Positions 56,401 to 63,434 of a DNA stretch of 64,000 nt are shown piece after piece (position 1 is the first letter of the stretch; each line of letters begins with the position of its first letter). The stretch is taken from contig DGWA01000003.1 in NCBI GenBank assembly GCA_002395105.1, positions 17,590 through 81,589 on the forward strand, written 5' to 3'. The stretch is from Rickettsiales bacterium UBA4270 (GTDB lineage Bacteria > Pseudomonadota > Alphaproteobacteria > Rickettsiales > Deianiraeaceae). The position numbers and the translations under genes are program-made. The notes under the pieces are model-generated. The model was not told the DNA's origin, searched no databases, and was given only the letters and a program-made list of their open reading frames with translations.

Positions 56401-59034
56401 TGTAAACCGTATGAAAAATATGGAAATGAAAAAAAAACATCAAAGTATTTTATGATGATGTTTGATAAAAACGTCTATTCAGGATTGGCATATAAGGGTT
56501 CAAGAACAGCTACATTAACATCTTCTCTGCCTCAAAATATCGATGGTGAATGGAAATTAAATAGTTATGAAATAGCAAGCTGTTCTAAAACAAAAATAGG
56601 TGGATATGTTATAGATACATATGATCAATTATCATCTCTTGAATTAAGTTGTAGTATTGGTGGTTTTTGGGCGTCTAAAAATGAAGATTACGAAGAAAAT
56701 AATTTATTTGGTGAAAGAAGTTATGAAGCATCTTGTATAATAGATAATAAAAAGGGAGAGGAAAAATGTATAATAAGTAATTCATATGACAATCAAAGAA
56801 ATAACGATTACAAAATGAATAATAGTGCTAGAAATGTAAAAGAATATATGGTTAAAAATTACAATTATATTTTAGGTCAAAAAAATGGAAATGAATTTAA
56901 AAAACCAGATGATTCTGATATTAGCATTAGTGGAGTATACAAAGTTGATAAAAAAAAACAAATTGATGAAAAAAAAATAATTAATGGCAGAACTGTATTT
57001 AAAGATAAAATAAAATGTCCAATGCTCGATTCTGATAAATATGATTTTGATAACGATTACACTGGTAATGCAATATGGGATTTTGCAGATGAGTTTAGCA
57101 CAGTAAAAGCTTTAAGATGTAAAGAAAATAGTATACAAATAAATTCTTCTCTGCCAACTAGAGTTTGCAAAGTTAATGGATTATGGGGACCAGTTATAAA
57201 TCCATGTTATGCTTCTTGTAAAGAAGAAATAGACAAATATGGTGTAAGATGGTTTGTGACAAATAGTGATATTGTTAACTTAAAAGAAAAAGAAACATCA
57301 GTAACTGTTTCACGTGGTTGTGTTAATAATTATTTAAATAGTCAAAATTATGAAAATCCTTTTGGAGAAGCGAAAAGAAAATGTAATTTACTAACAAGCA
57401 CTTGGGGAAAAATAGAAAATTCAAAAGACTGTTCTGACGGTTTAATTTGCATAAATGATGACTATAATAATAAAAAAGTAGCAACACCGTATGCAAGAAC
57501 AATGATATTTACGAAATCCAATCAATATAAAGAATTAATTGAAGCAATAAATAACGGCTATTACAGTCTATCAGACAAAACTGAGTATAAAGATAATTTA
57601 TATATTATATTTGAACAAGGTAAAAAATATTCTTCTACGTTTGGACATTACTATCAAGCCGACAATGATTATGTAAATGTTGAAATAGAAGAGAAAAATT
57701 TTGATTTAGATGGCGATATGTATATTACAGATGCTTATGGCAATAGGTTGATCAACAGATTACCAAATAATGATTATTATGTAATTTCAGTAAATAATAC
57801 ATTGAGACCAAAAGTTTTATCGTACATTTTAGCACAAGACGACGAAACAAAAAATGAATTTTTAAACATAGAAAATTGGGTATCTAGACTGAAAAAAGAT
57901 AATGAAAATTATACAGGTATGTGGAGCTGGAAAGCTAATTTATCAAAAATTAAGTCAATAACAGTAAAAGATTCTACTAATCGTTTGGCGCAAGAAAGTT
58001 ATAAAAATTCAAAATTATTAATATTTATACCGAAATTAATTGATGGTAATAAAAATTTAAGACATATTGCGTTATTTTCTCCTTATTTAGCAAAATCTAT
58101 GGGCGCTGGAGATGATATAGTGCCTTCTTCCGAAGAGAATATTAAATTTAGATATTTATTTGATATTGATCATAGCGATCTTATAAATAATGAACAATAT
58201 GCAATTACAGTCTATAACGGTATATCATCATCTTCTAGATTATATTGGTTTGAATGGGAAAAAAACGATAATAAAGATTGGACTCAAACAGCTCAAATAA
58301 CTCACCATATAGGTTCAAGAAATTGCAATGGAAAATATTTTGGATATATAAAACACAATTCAACGAAACATATAATGTACACACCTGAACCAACAAGTTC
58401 AAATCAAGTTTTTGCATCATTGTTCTGTTATGATGGTCGTATATTCGGTTTTCATGCATTTAGATCTAATATTTATCAAGAAGAATCACTTACTGATAGT
58501 AATACAAAAAGTATACTTTTATCAAATAACGTATATGGATATGATGGTGCAAAGCAAGCCTATGAATTTATGAAATCTTATTTTAGTACACTAGATTTAA
58601 AAAATGATTATTTTTCAGATGAATTCGATGTATATTGCGAGGGACCAAAAAATGCATATGTATTTTCAATGATGGCCAAATATTGGCAATCTCATATATT
58701 GCCATTAGAACAACAACAAGAATATTTTGCACAATATTATAGACCAGGAATAGATTTAGATTACAGGATTGTGGAAAATAAAATTGTAAAAGAGATAATG
58801 GAAAATTATGCCAAAGGAAATAAAGGGTTTTATTATAGAATTCTACCACGTCGAGCTGACTGGATCAGTGGTGTTTCAGCTTTAGATACTATTGATAATA
58901 TTTATGATGTTGCAATTGTAAATAATGATGATCCTTATTGTCTGAATACAGAATGTTTACAACAAAAAGCAAATTCAGATGCTTTAAATGAAATTGTAAA
59001 CGAACAAACATGGAAAAAATGCGAATTATTATAA
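50488..59034 (+). CDS. Giant Cys-rich exported protein, 2848 residues, function unknown
   Basis: The largest gene in the window, starting at GTG 50488. A signal peptide is clear (MKQINILWVLFFFFTIASVL, then IADENKK). No further membrane helix was seen, so it is periplasmic, surface-bound or secreted. Regions: residues 1-350 are Cys-rich (pairs such as CYLCLQ and LCGCGK); glycine turns GVGAGGAGF lie near 955; a long charged coiled coil spans about 1180-1350; GTGGGGPGS is near 1807; and about 2000-2310 hold Cys-Trp modules such as RVCKVNGLWGPVINPC and CNLLTSTWGKIENSKDC. Those recall sushi-like segments found in extended VirB6-type proteins of Rickettsiales (recalled, not checked). The C-terminus (2310-2848) is Tyr-rich. 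No RTX, YD or autotransporter repeats. The small hydrophobic orphan follows convergently. Confidence 0.85.
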   Translation: MKQINILWVLFFFFTIASVLIADENKKMITNISTLGYEVSKDGKSWIDSKTGYKISTCSDNFNLSNKLGIKNNKNEPACAKTEDYEGACWVTNLGFTGGDYKAEVCYQSPSNYVECHTLSNGQSLGKFELKMRSLSYTDPYYTGSFETKDEQDCPDYEHDINSFGYVYIKEATDEQYLNALDFSNRFCQPLSEKYNPNNCSSPQICPCNDKECRENNFIPPETSEIWKNASQKTKNCYLCLQNYRAVNFYCNKIYRCLNNNRRSYAYELAKNKDYRKYIDDLYGEGSYLCGYYDGKLCGCGKTKLSAGPRHFLRIAKKASSLCETKEDLISNPQCNLFSSGVHVRQFYNDFEDHSGEECPYKISPEFGYKKRGTFFSPKITIVSGKNERLIGYNSSLLLKKEDYYYNRPIGVSEDYILNNRYNIPTAKKILFSNFYPVIFTIGSLSQIKNEDGKCLLKASGDLSYVMLRLEYNLSTNESALVAYKVRFINEIPPQLTDNMLLLSDGSISKFIIDNTEFIENIKNAETSSDEKIDISQFKYDFDPNSNFSKERIKENGKYLYFENIGKVSRPPLKYSYDEGSIYINTPLVLEQDLTSNSLIGENKLKISLIPSKLSSFDSDEFESDEKLAPVVKQITLAGYNKKSFSLIDDKVINKSDAGISSDAIMYMKRFSVKYSNSCVFLKTMNDPGQDEYLLKNPPSDISECSNINSLEKKMACIVSFISLYECNGYINCLDKDKSISECQAEDRKPKIKLLGTDSDLPEYKKNIDFRSYTQICVNDGFEFADKLSEYSNTKLFGDFGYAPYDYTIRWKKKTNGINSMTPGRPLSIRYNDVIKEPEEFQDKPKDIITMDIDYFSSNKANRKSNMLRRLQGIYMINNSNGMPSNKTAYEQYASDCSYNQSICFDRYEVKHRLINETLGTLCISSGDFNNQSWDLQPRDFGVDYNIYIPLRCQYVYFNGVGAGGAGFTTEKNSNCLVQYHVIESSWYLSPIIPLPMIGFPSGAYLRTPKFDATGSQGGEITAKINLNLLPVFDGYLAVTTGTRTEFSRASITGKSDNDPEKCFIGASPYHAIDRNKGNWMVRGGTHGFWYLNYNSIIQLSGDNAVLETPQESGIRDVEKYYDYRKGNSEIAFDTYGGKVTKFDKKAYTLSEYEIESQKLETLIDNDLVKLIAQNKKYRLLEFYFISLMHLSYRLQNIDNALFETQKIALNEIKKQYENNLNTQYNLKKNEEENRKNAQEQLNNILDDIEECKNIDPSTGRTISGKTKEECDEINQMAEVLRKQIKNLDDKIEIIQNEIDKLSNIINNNLYPENEIKSFDILNSFDSDKVIELLNSINDSIKTEKDSWIGEHAAEVHSIKEEKTEIDDLKKNFHNETTVQKLKDVVSTYINNISYVSEVKTTYCNLLENIATNVINVDYLKPIKSQYEAQIDNLFSILNTFEDEWLNEKKLLKELFTSCKQHTDNLIELAHSKPKTYIDEIMFRHSNDYGLLKSVLCLAFDKNKTNCEEDISISSHNKIEDNINLCEATKILELYNTIKEKIYINNYAKEETVCYKVVTDDISRADESDYCVEGDDNCECKTISYNVTERITDGKLDSNISSISSKFEPIQNQESIVADLANQLDEIDMEGDEEILSSYQYLATATRGSSPIDARIKRKRQGQGNAPYWSGENTFFGDSTIFQANLFGKTIDGRLCYSSGLYDVAYKHDYICLHQKDWIEGKRKIVINDGYGYANKNYTFDVVDKKHTDRISRSSTISTELDHRAMLGSYEKFEGMSGNGSGSKLNHDAVKGKWNEYEENQSAGGSFHHLQGTGGGGPGSTKVSLSLIGVKQFEYNGDLYPELNDDGTKKVINEDKPDNKCIIKCPPINVLVKDFEFFFPEINKTAKIDMVCEYSGEPEYDMESIIGTSVVPKKCYIMTENVSGVGNVKGKIIVSSDGICPITKCANEIWGFNAQPKTQKNISQYDRNTGICKPYEKYGNEKKTSKYFMMMFDKNVYSGLAYKGSRTATLTSSLPQNIDGEWKLNSYEIASCSKTKIGGYVIDTYDQLSSLELSCSIGGFWASKNEDYEENNLFGERSYEASCIIDNKKGEEKCIISNSYDNQRNNDYKMNNSARNVKEYMVKNYNYILGQKNGNEFKKPDDSDISISGVYKVDKKKQIDEKKIINGRTVFKDKIKCPMLDSDKYDFDNDYTGNAIWDFADEFSTVKALRCKENSIQINSSLPTRVCKVNGLWGPVINPCYASCKEEIDKYGVRWFVTNSDIVNLKEKETSVTVSRGCVNNYLNSQNYENPFGEAKRKCNLLTSTWGKIENSKDCSDGLICINDDYNNKKVATPYARTMIFTKSNQYKELIEAINNGYYSLSDKTEYKDNLYIIFEQGKKYSSTFGHYYQADNDYVNVEIEEKNFDLDGDMYITDAYGNRLINRLPNNDYYVISVNNTLRPKVLSYILAQDDETKNEFLNIENWVSRLKKDNENYTGMWSWKANLSKIKSITVKDSTNRLAQESYKNSKLLIFIPKLIDGNKNLRHIALFSPYLAKSMGAGDDIVPSSEENIKFRYLFDIDHSDLINNEQYAITVYNGISSSSRLYWFEWEKNDNKDWTQTAQITHHIGSRNCNGKYFGYIKHNSTKHIMYTPEPTSSNQVFASLFCYDGRIFGFHAFRSNIYQEESLTDSNTKSILLSNNVYGYDGAKQAYEFMKSYFSTLDLKNDYFSDEFDVYCEGPKNAYVFSMMAKYWQSHILPLEQQQEYFAQYYRPGIDLDYRIVENKIVKEIMENYAKGNKGFYYRILPRRADWISGVSALDTIDNIYDVAIVNNDDPYCLNTECLQQKANSDALNEIVNEQTWKKCELL

Positions 59035-59041
59035 TTTCTCG

Positions 59042-59728
59042 CTACTGTTTAGCAAGTTGGCGTCGTACATCCTCAAGGCTTTTTATACTTCCAACATTAC
59101 TTGCCATTTGTTGTGCTTTAGATGCTATTTTACCATAAGTGTCTGTATGATCTGTTATTTGTTCTCTGTTTTCAGTTAATTTTTGAAATTCATTTGTTTT
59201 CACAAAGCTATCCAGTATTGATTCATTGCTTTTAATTGCCCGTTTAGCTACTTCGGTGTCGCTTTCTATCTTCGTTTGTTTTATGTCCCACTCGCTACTA
59301 GCTAATTGACTAGCAACAGACGAATTCGCTTTTTGTACGGCGTTAACCGCGCTTAGCATATCTTTTGCATTTGGATCGACTCTTCGTGGCACAAATATAC
59401 TCTTCGCTGTTGCAGTCGCGAATAACGCAAATACGCTTCCAACTGCAATTGTAGCTCCAATTGGGGATGCAGCAGATAATAAAAGCGCAACAGTGCCAAT
59501 ACCCGACAAAACAGTTCCAACACCACTAACTATAACGTCTCGTTTATTTTTTGTTTCAATAACTTCTTGATTACCAGTAGATGTAAGCTCTTTGATAGCT
59601 TCATTGTTTTTGTTATAAGTATCAATTGAGCCATCTATTATAGGACTACTATAACCAGTAATAGGTTGGACTGTTCCCTTAAGACTTTGTAATATATTTG
59701 CATCAGTTGCAGCTTTAGATACAGGCAT
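59042..59728 (-). CDS. Orphan protein with a Gly/Ala-rich hydrophobic hairpin, 228 residues
   Basis: No family recognised. A polar N-terminus (residues 1-68) is followed by two closely spaced hydrophobic stretches (VIVSGVGTVLSGIGTVALLL and ATIAVGSVFALFATATA, about 70-110), then a polar, probably helical region rich in Ala, Ser, Lys and Glu. There is no N-terminal signal peptide. Such a layout is seen in pore-forming or effector proteins that insert after secretion; that is inference. Codon choice is visibly less A/T-biased than in its neighbours (many GCA, GCG and CGC codons), hinting at recent arrival or high expression. It ends 7 nt from the stop of the giant exported gene. Confidence 0.72.
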   Translation of the reverse strand: MPVSKAATDANILQSLKGTVQPITGYSSPIIDGSIDTYNKNNEAIKELTSTGNQEVIETKNKRDVIVSGVGTVLSGIGTVALLLSAASPIGATIAVGSVFALFATATAKSIFVPRRVDPNAKDMLSAVNAVQKANSSVASQLASSEWDIKQTKIESDTEVAKRAIKSNESILDSFVKTNEFQKLTENREQITDHTDTYGKIASKAQQMASNVGSIKSLEDVRRQLAKQ

Positions 59729-59826
59729 ACAAATTTTACATTCATATTATACAATAAAAAAAAGCCATGTCAAATTTTTGTTGAAAAATAATTTTATATT
59801 TTATAAATAATATTGTTTTTATCCGC

Positions 59827-61275
59827 ATGAATAGCGTAAAAGATGGCATTTTTATTTTTAGTGAAATTAAAAAAAAATTTAACTTTTGGAACTTTTTTTA
59901 CAAAAAAAAAGAAAATTTTTTTATAAAAAAAGTAGTAATAGATAGTCGTGAAATAAAAAAAGGAGATTTATTCATAGCAATAAAAGGAGAAAATAACGAT
60001 GGACATAATTATATAGAACAGGCAATAATTAATGGTGCTAAATGTATAATTTGTGAAAAACAAAAATTAAATATAAAATTAATTAATAAATATAGTGATA
60101 TTTGTTTTATATTTGTTGAAGATACAATAATAGCTTTACATGACTTAGCGAAATACAAAAGAGCAATATTAAAAAATACAAAAATTATAGGAATAACTGG
60201 AAACGTTGGCAAAACTACAACAAGAGAAATGTTAAAAGTTGCAATCGGACAATTTCTAAATACATATGCGGCAAGAAATAACTATAATAACTATATAGGG
60301 CTACCTTTGACTATAATTAACACACCAATGGATGCTGAATGTTTAATTTTGGAACTTGGTATGAACCATATTGGAGAAATTGATATTTTAACAAAAATAG
60401 CACTTCCAGATATTGCAATTATAACAAATATATGTCCTGCACACATATGTAATTTTAATAATATAAATGAAATCGTAATGGCGAAAGCTGAGATATTTAA
60501 CGGAATGAATGAAAATTGCGTGGTAATATTAGATAAATCTGGAGATTTTTTTAATACATTTGTAAATTTAGCCAAAAGCAAAGGAATTCATAATATAATT
60601 ACTGTGAGTATGAATGATAAAAAAGCTAATATTTATCTGAAAAAATATACTTTTTTAAACAATTTTACTACAAAATATGTAATATCAGCAAATGGCAACG
60701 ATATTTGTTGTAAAATTAATGGAATAATCAAGCATAATATTCTAAATTCATTGTTTTCATTTGCTACTGCATGTGTTTTTGGCTTTGATTTAAAAAAAAT
60801 ATCAAATAAACTTTCAAATTTTCAAATAGTTCCTGGACGTGGAAATTTTGAAATAAAAAAAATAAATAATAAAGTAGTTACATTTATAAATGATTGTTAT
60901 AATTCAAGTCCTGAGGCGTTAAAATCATCAATTATAACATTATCAAAAATTGGAGAGATATTACCAAATTCAAGAATTATAGCAGTTATAGGCGATATGC
61001 TTGAATTAGGTGAATTTTCTAAGAAATATCATGCTGATATAGCGGAAGTTATTTTAAAAAGTAATATAAAAAATATTATATGTATAGGCGATGAAAGCAG
61101 AACGATATTTGATAAATTACCAAACGATTTTAATAAATATCATTTTAGTAAAACAGAAGATTTTATAGACGAAATAATGAAATTTATAAAAGATAAAGAT
61201 GTAATTTTGTTAAAAGCATCACGTGGAATGCATTTTGATAAAATATTAGATAAGATTAATAGTTATATTGACTAA
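59827..61275 (+). CDS. murF: UDP-N-acetylmuramoyl-tripeptide--D-alanyl-D-alanine ligase
   Basis: Adds D-Ala-D-Ala to the UDP-MurNAc-tripeptide, the last cytoplasmic step of peptidoglycan precursor synthesis. The N-terminal domain has VVIDSREIKKGDLFIAIKGE. The ATP site is IGITGNVGKTTTREML (about residue 124), then LILELGMNHIGEI. The C-terminal domain has NDCYNSSPEALKSSI and VIGDMLELGEFS. It is 482 aa, with an extra Lys/Phe-rich N-terminal piece. It stands alone rather than in the dcw cluster. The stop shares CTAA with the convergent ArgD-like gene. Confidence 0.95.
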   Translation: MNSVKDGIFIFSEIKKKFNFWNFFYKKKENFFIKKVVIDSREIKKGDLFIAIKGENNDGHNYIEQAIINGAKCIICEKQKLNIKLINKYSDICFIFVEDTIIALHDLAKYKRAILKNTKIIGITGNVGKTTTREMLKVAIGQFLNTYAARNNYNNYIGLPLTIINTPMDAECLILELGMNHIGEIDILTKIALPDIAIITNICPAHICNFNNINEIVMAKAEIFNGMNENCVVILDKSGDFFNTFVNLAKSKGIHNIITVSMNDKKANIYLKKYTFLNNFTTKYVISANGNDICCKINGIIKHNILNSLFSFATACVFGFDLKKISNKLSNFQIVPGRGNFEIKKINNKVVTFINDCYNSSPEALKSSIITLSKIGEILPNSRIIAVIGDMLELGEFSKKYHADIAEVILKSNIKNIICIGDESRTIFDKLPNDFNKYHFSKTEDFIDEIMKFIKDKDVILLKASRGMHFDKILDKINSYID

Positions 61276-62462
61276 TAACTTTCTATAATTGAAATTTCTT
61301 TAATACTTATTAAAATAATTTTTAATGCTTTTTTTGCATAATCTTCATTTATATTTAAAGGTGGAAAAAGAAGTATTTCGTTATTATTGTCATTAGTTAC
61401 TTCAACAACCAATCCATTTGATAATAAAATTTCAGCCAATCTATAATTTTTTATATTATCTCTTAATTTTATACCAATCATAAGACCAATTACATTAACT
61501 AATTGTATTATGTCAGTATATTTTTCAGCAATTATTGCTAGATTAACTTCAAACATTTTGCTTATTCTTTCTATATTTTTTAAAAAATCTGGTTTTATCA
61601 TTTCTTGTAGCATATGTTCTGCGATATTAAATGACAATACATTCCCATTTGCAGTGTTTTCTTCTTTATTATTAATAAATTCTACGATTTCTTCGTTAAC
61701 TATACATACTGAAAAAGGACAGCCACCGCAAAAACAGGATAAAGTTACTATATCTGGAATTATGCCGTATTTACTATAAGCAAAAAAAGCACCACTTCTA
61801 TCAAGACCACAATGAGTTTCGTCAAAAATAAGTAAAATTTCATGCTTTAAACAAAGTTTTTTCAATTTTTGTAAAAATTCTTTTTCACACACAACAATAC
61901 CATTTTTGTATTGGACTGTTTCAATCATTATTGCACAAGTATGTTCTGATATCAGCTTTTCAACAGAAAAGATATTATTAATTTGAGCATTTTTAAAACC
62001 TTTTAATAATGGAGAAAAATCTGATTTTGTTTTGCTTGCGCTTAATGTAGATATTGAATTTCCATGATTTGAACCTTCAAAACAAATAATTTCGTTGTAA
62101 TCTCTCTCACACAGTTTGTTATATCTTGTTCTTGCTATTTTTATAGCACATTCATTTGCTTCTGAAATTGAATTATAAAATAACGTAGTAGCAAAATTAT
62201 TAAAGCCGGCTAAATTACATAATTTTTTAGATAACTCATGAGCTTTTTTATTATAAAATAATTCAGATTGAGACAAAATGCCACGATGCAATTGTTCAAT
62301 TATACTTTTTTCAATTACAGAAGTTGAATTAAGTAATGAAATCTGCCCTGAATTACGCGAGAAATCAATAATTTTTTCCCCTTTTTCATTATATAAATAA
62401 AAATCATCAGATTTTACGGGGGAGAAATCAATTTTTCCGTAACAATTATCGTTATTATACAT
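61272..62462 (-). CDS. ArgD-like class III aminotransferase fold lacking the PLP lysine
   Basis: Aligns along its whole length with acetylornithine aminotransferase: ELFYNKKAHELSKKLCNLAG, YNSISEANECAIKIARTR, IETVQYKNGIVV and LLIFDETHCGLDRSGAFFAY followed by GIIPDIVTLS. The cofactor lysine, normally in LAKGLGGGFP, is Cys (about residue 243) in LSCFCGGCPFS, read directly from the codon at 61734-61736. GNPLAC reads GNVLSF. Without the lysine, normal PLP transamination should not occur. The frame is intact over about 397 codons, so it is not a simple pseudogene. The ORF extends to a TTG at 62474; ATG 62462 is preferred. It lies 24 nt downstream of the ssb gene. Confidence 0.72.
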   Translation of the reverse strand: MYNNDNCYGKIDFSPVKSDDFYLYNEKGEKIIDFSRNSGQISLLNSTSVIEKSIIEQLHRGILSQSELFYNKKAHELSKKLCNLAGFNNFATTLFYNSISEANECAIKIARTRYNKLCERDYNEIICFEGSNHGNSISTLSASKTKSDFSPLLKGFKNAQINNIFSVEKLISEHTCAIMIETVQYKNGIVVCEKEFLQKLKKLCLKHEILLIFDETHCGLDRSGAFFAYSKYGIIPDIVTLSCFCGGCPFSVCIVNEEIVEFINNKEENTANGNVLSFNIAEHMLQEMIKPDFLKNIERISKMFEVNLAIIAEKYTDIIQLVNVIGLMIGIKLRDNIKNYRLAEILLSNGLVVEVTNDNNNEILLFPPLNINEDYAKKALKIILISIKEISIIESY

Positions 62463-62486
62463 ATATACTACCAATATAATCCATTA

Positions 62487-63305
62487 TTAGAATGGAATAT
62501 CATCATCTATTGTTGAAGTTTCTTCATTACTATCTACATCCTCCTTGCTTTGACTATTATGTGAATTATTATTGCATGTATCGTTATTAGCTTCACGAGG
62601 CTTTGAATCTAATAATTTTATAGTATGATCATAGCCTTGTAAAACAATTTCAGTTATATTTCTTTCAATACCATCTTGAGATGTATATTTTCTATTTTTT
62701 ACAATACCTTCTAAATATATCTTAGAACCCTTATGAACTGCTTTTTCTACTAATTTGGTAAGATTTTCATTATAAACAACGATTTTATGCCATTCAGTTC
62801 TGCTTTGACGTTGAAAATTTTTATCCATCCAATATTCACTTGTTGCAAGCGAGAAATTTGCAACTTTACCTCCATTTGGCATAACTCTTACATCTGGATC
62901 TGAACCAACATTTCCAATTAATGTAGCTTTGTTTAAATCTTGATGTTGTCTTACTTCTTCGTCGTTTGAATCGCCTATCAATTTAATTGTATGACTATAG
63001 TTTTGTAAAACTATTTCAGTGATGTTTTTTTCTATCCCGTCAGATGATGTATGTTTTCTTGTCTTTATAGTGCCGTCTATGTAAATTTTTGATCCTTTTT
63101 CAACAAATTTCTCAACAATTTTAATAAGACTTTGGTTGTATACTGTAATATTATGTGTTTCACTTTTACTTTGTTTTTGAGAATTTTTATCAACCCAATA
63201 CTCGCTTGTTATAAGTGAAAAATTTGCAACTTTATCTCCGCTTGGCATATCACTAATTACAGGCTCCATATCAACTTCTCCCATTAAAGATACTTTATTT
63301 ATCAT
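62487..63305 (-). CDS. ssb: Single-stranded DNA-binding protein with two tandem OB domains
   Basis: The protein (272 aa) contains two complete SSB domains in a row: OB1 (residues 1-115, NKVSLMGEVDMEPVIS to NYSHTIKLI) and OB2 (about 124-235, NKATLIGNVGSDPDVRVMPN to GYDHTIKLL). They share about 60% identity by eye, so they come from an internal duplication. OB2 keeps the canonical TEWHKIVVYNENL; OB1 reads SETHNITVYNQSL, having lost the Trp. A flexible Asn/Ser-rich tail ends in the acidic tip DDDIPF, the docking peptide for repair proteins. Ordinary alphaproteobacterial SSB has one OB domain and acts as a tetramer; this one could act as a dimer, as in Deinococcus. It is probably the main SSB, but a second gene elsewhere cannot be excluded. 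Confidence 0.93.
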   Translation of the reverse strand: MINKVSLMGEVDMEPVISDMPSGDKVANFSLITSEYWVDKNSQKQSKSETHNITVYNQSLIKIVEKFVEKGSKIYIDGTIKTRKHTSSDGIEKNITEIVLQNYSHTIKLIGDSNDEEVRQHQDLNKATLIGNVGSDPDVRVMPNGGKVANFSLATSEYWMDKNFQRQSRTEWHKIVVYNENLTKLVEKAVHKGSKIYLEGIVKNRKYTSQDGIERNITEIVLQGYDHTIKLLDSKPREANNDTCNNNSHNSQSKEDVDSNEETSTIDDDIPF

Positions 63306-63434
63306 AAATTAAAAACACAATTGCTATTATATTTTTTTTGTAAAAAGCAAACATTTTTTATTTTTTTGTAAACTTATTTTAAGTAGTTTGAAAATATATA
63401 TGGAAAATAAAATTAAAATATTTGTTATATACAT

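Noticed and set aside
50488..59034. Giant protein as an RTX, Rhs or autotransporter toxin
   Set aside because: No GGxGxDxxx nonapeptides, no YD repeats and no C-terminal beta-barrel pattern were seen.
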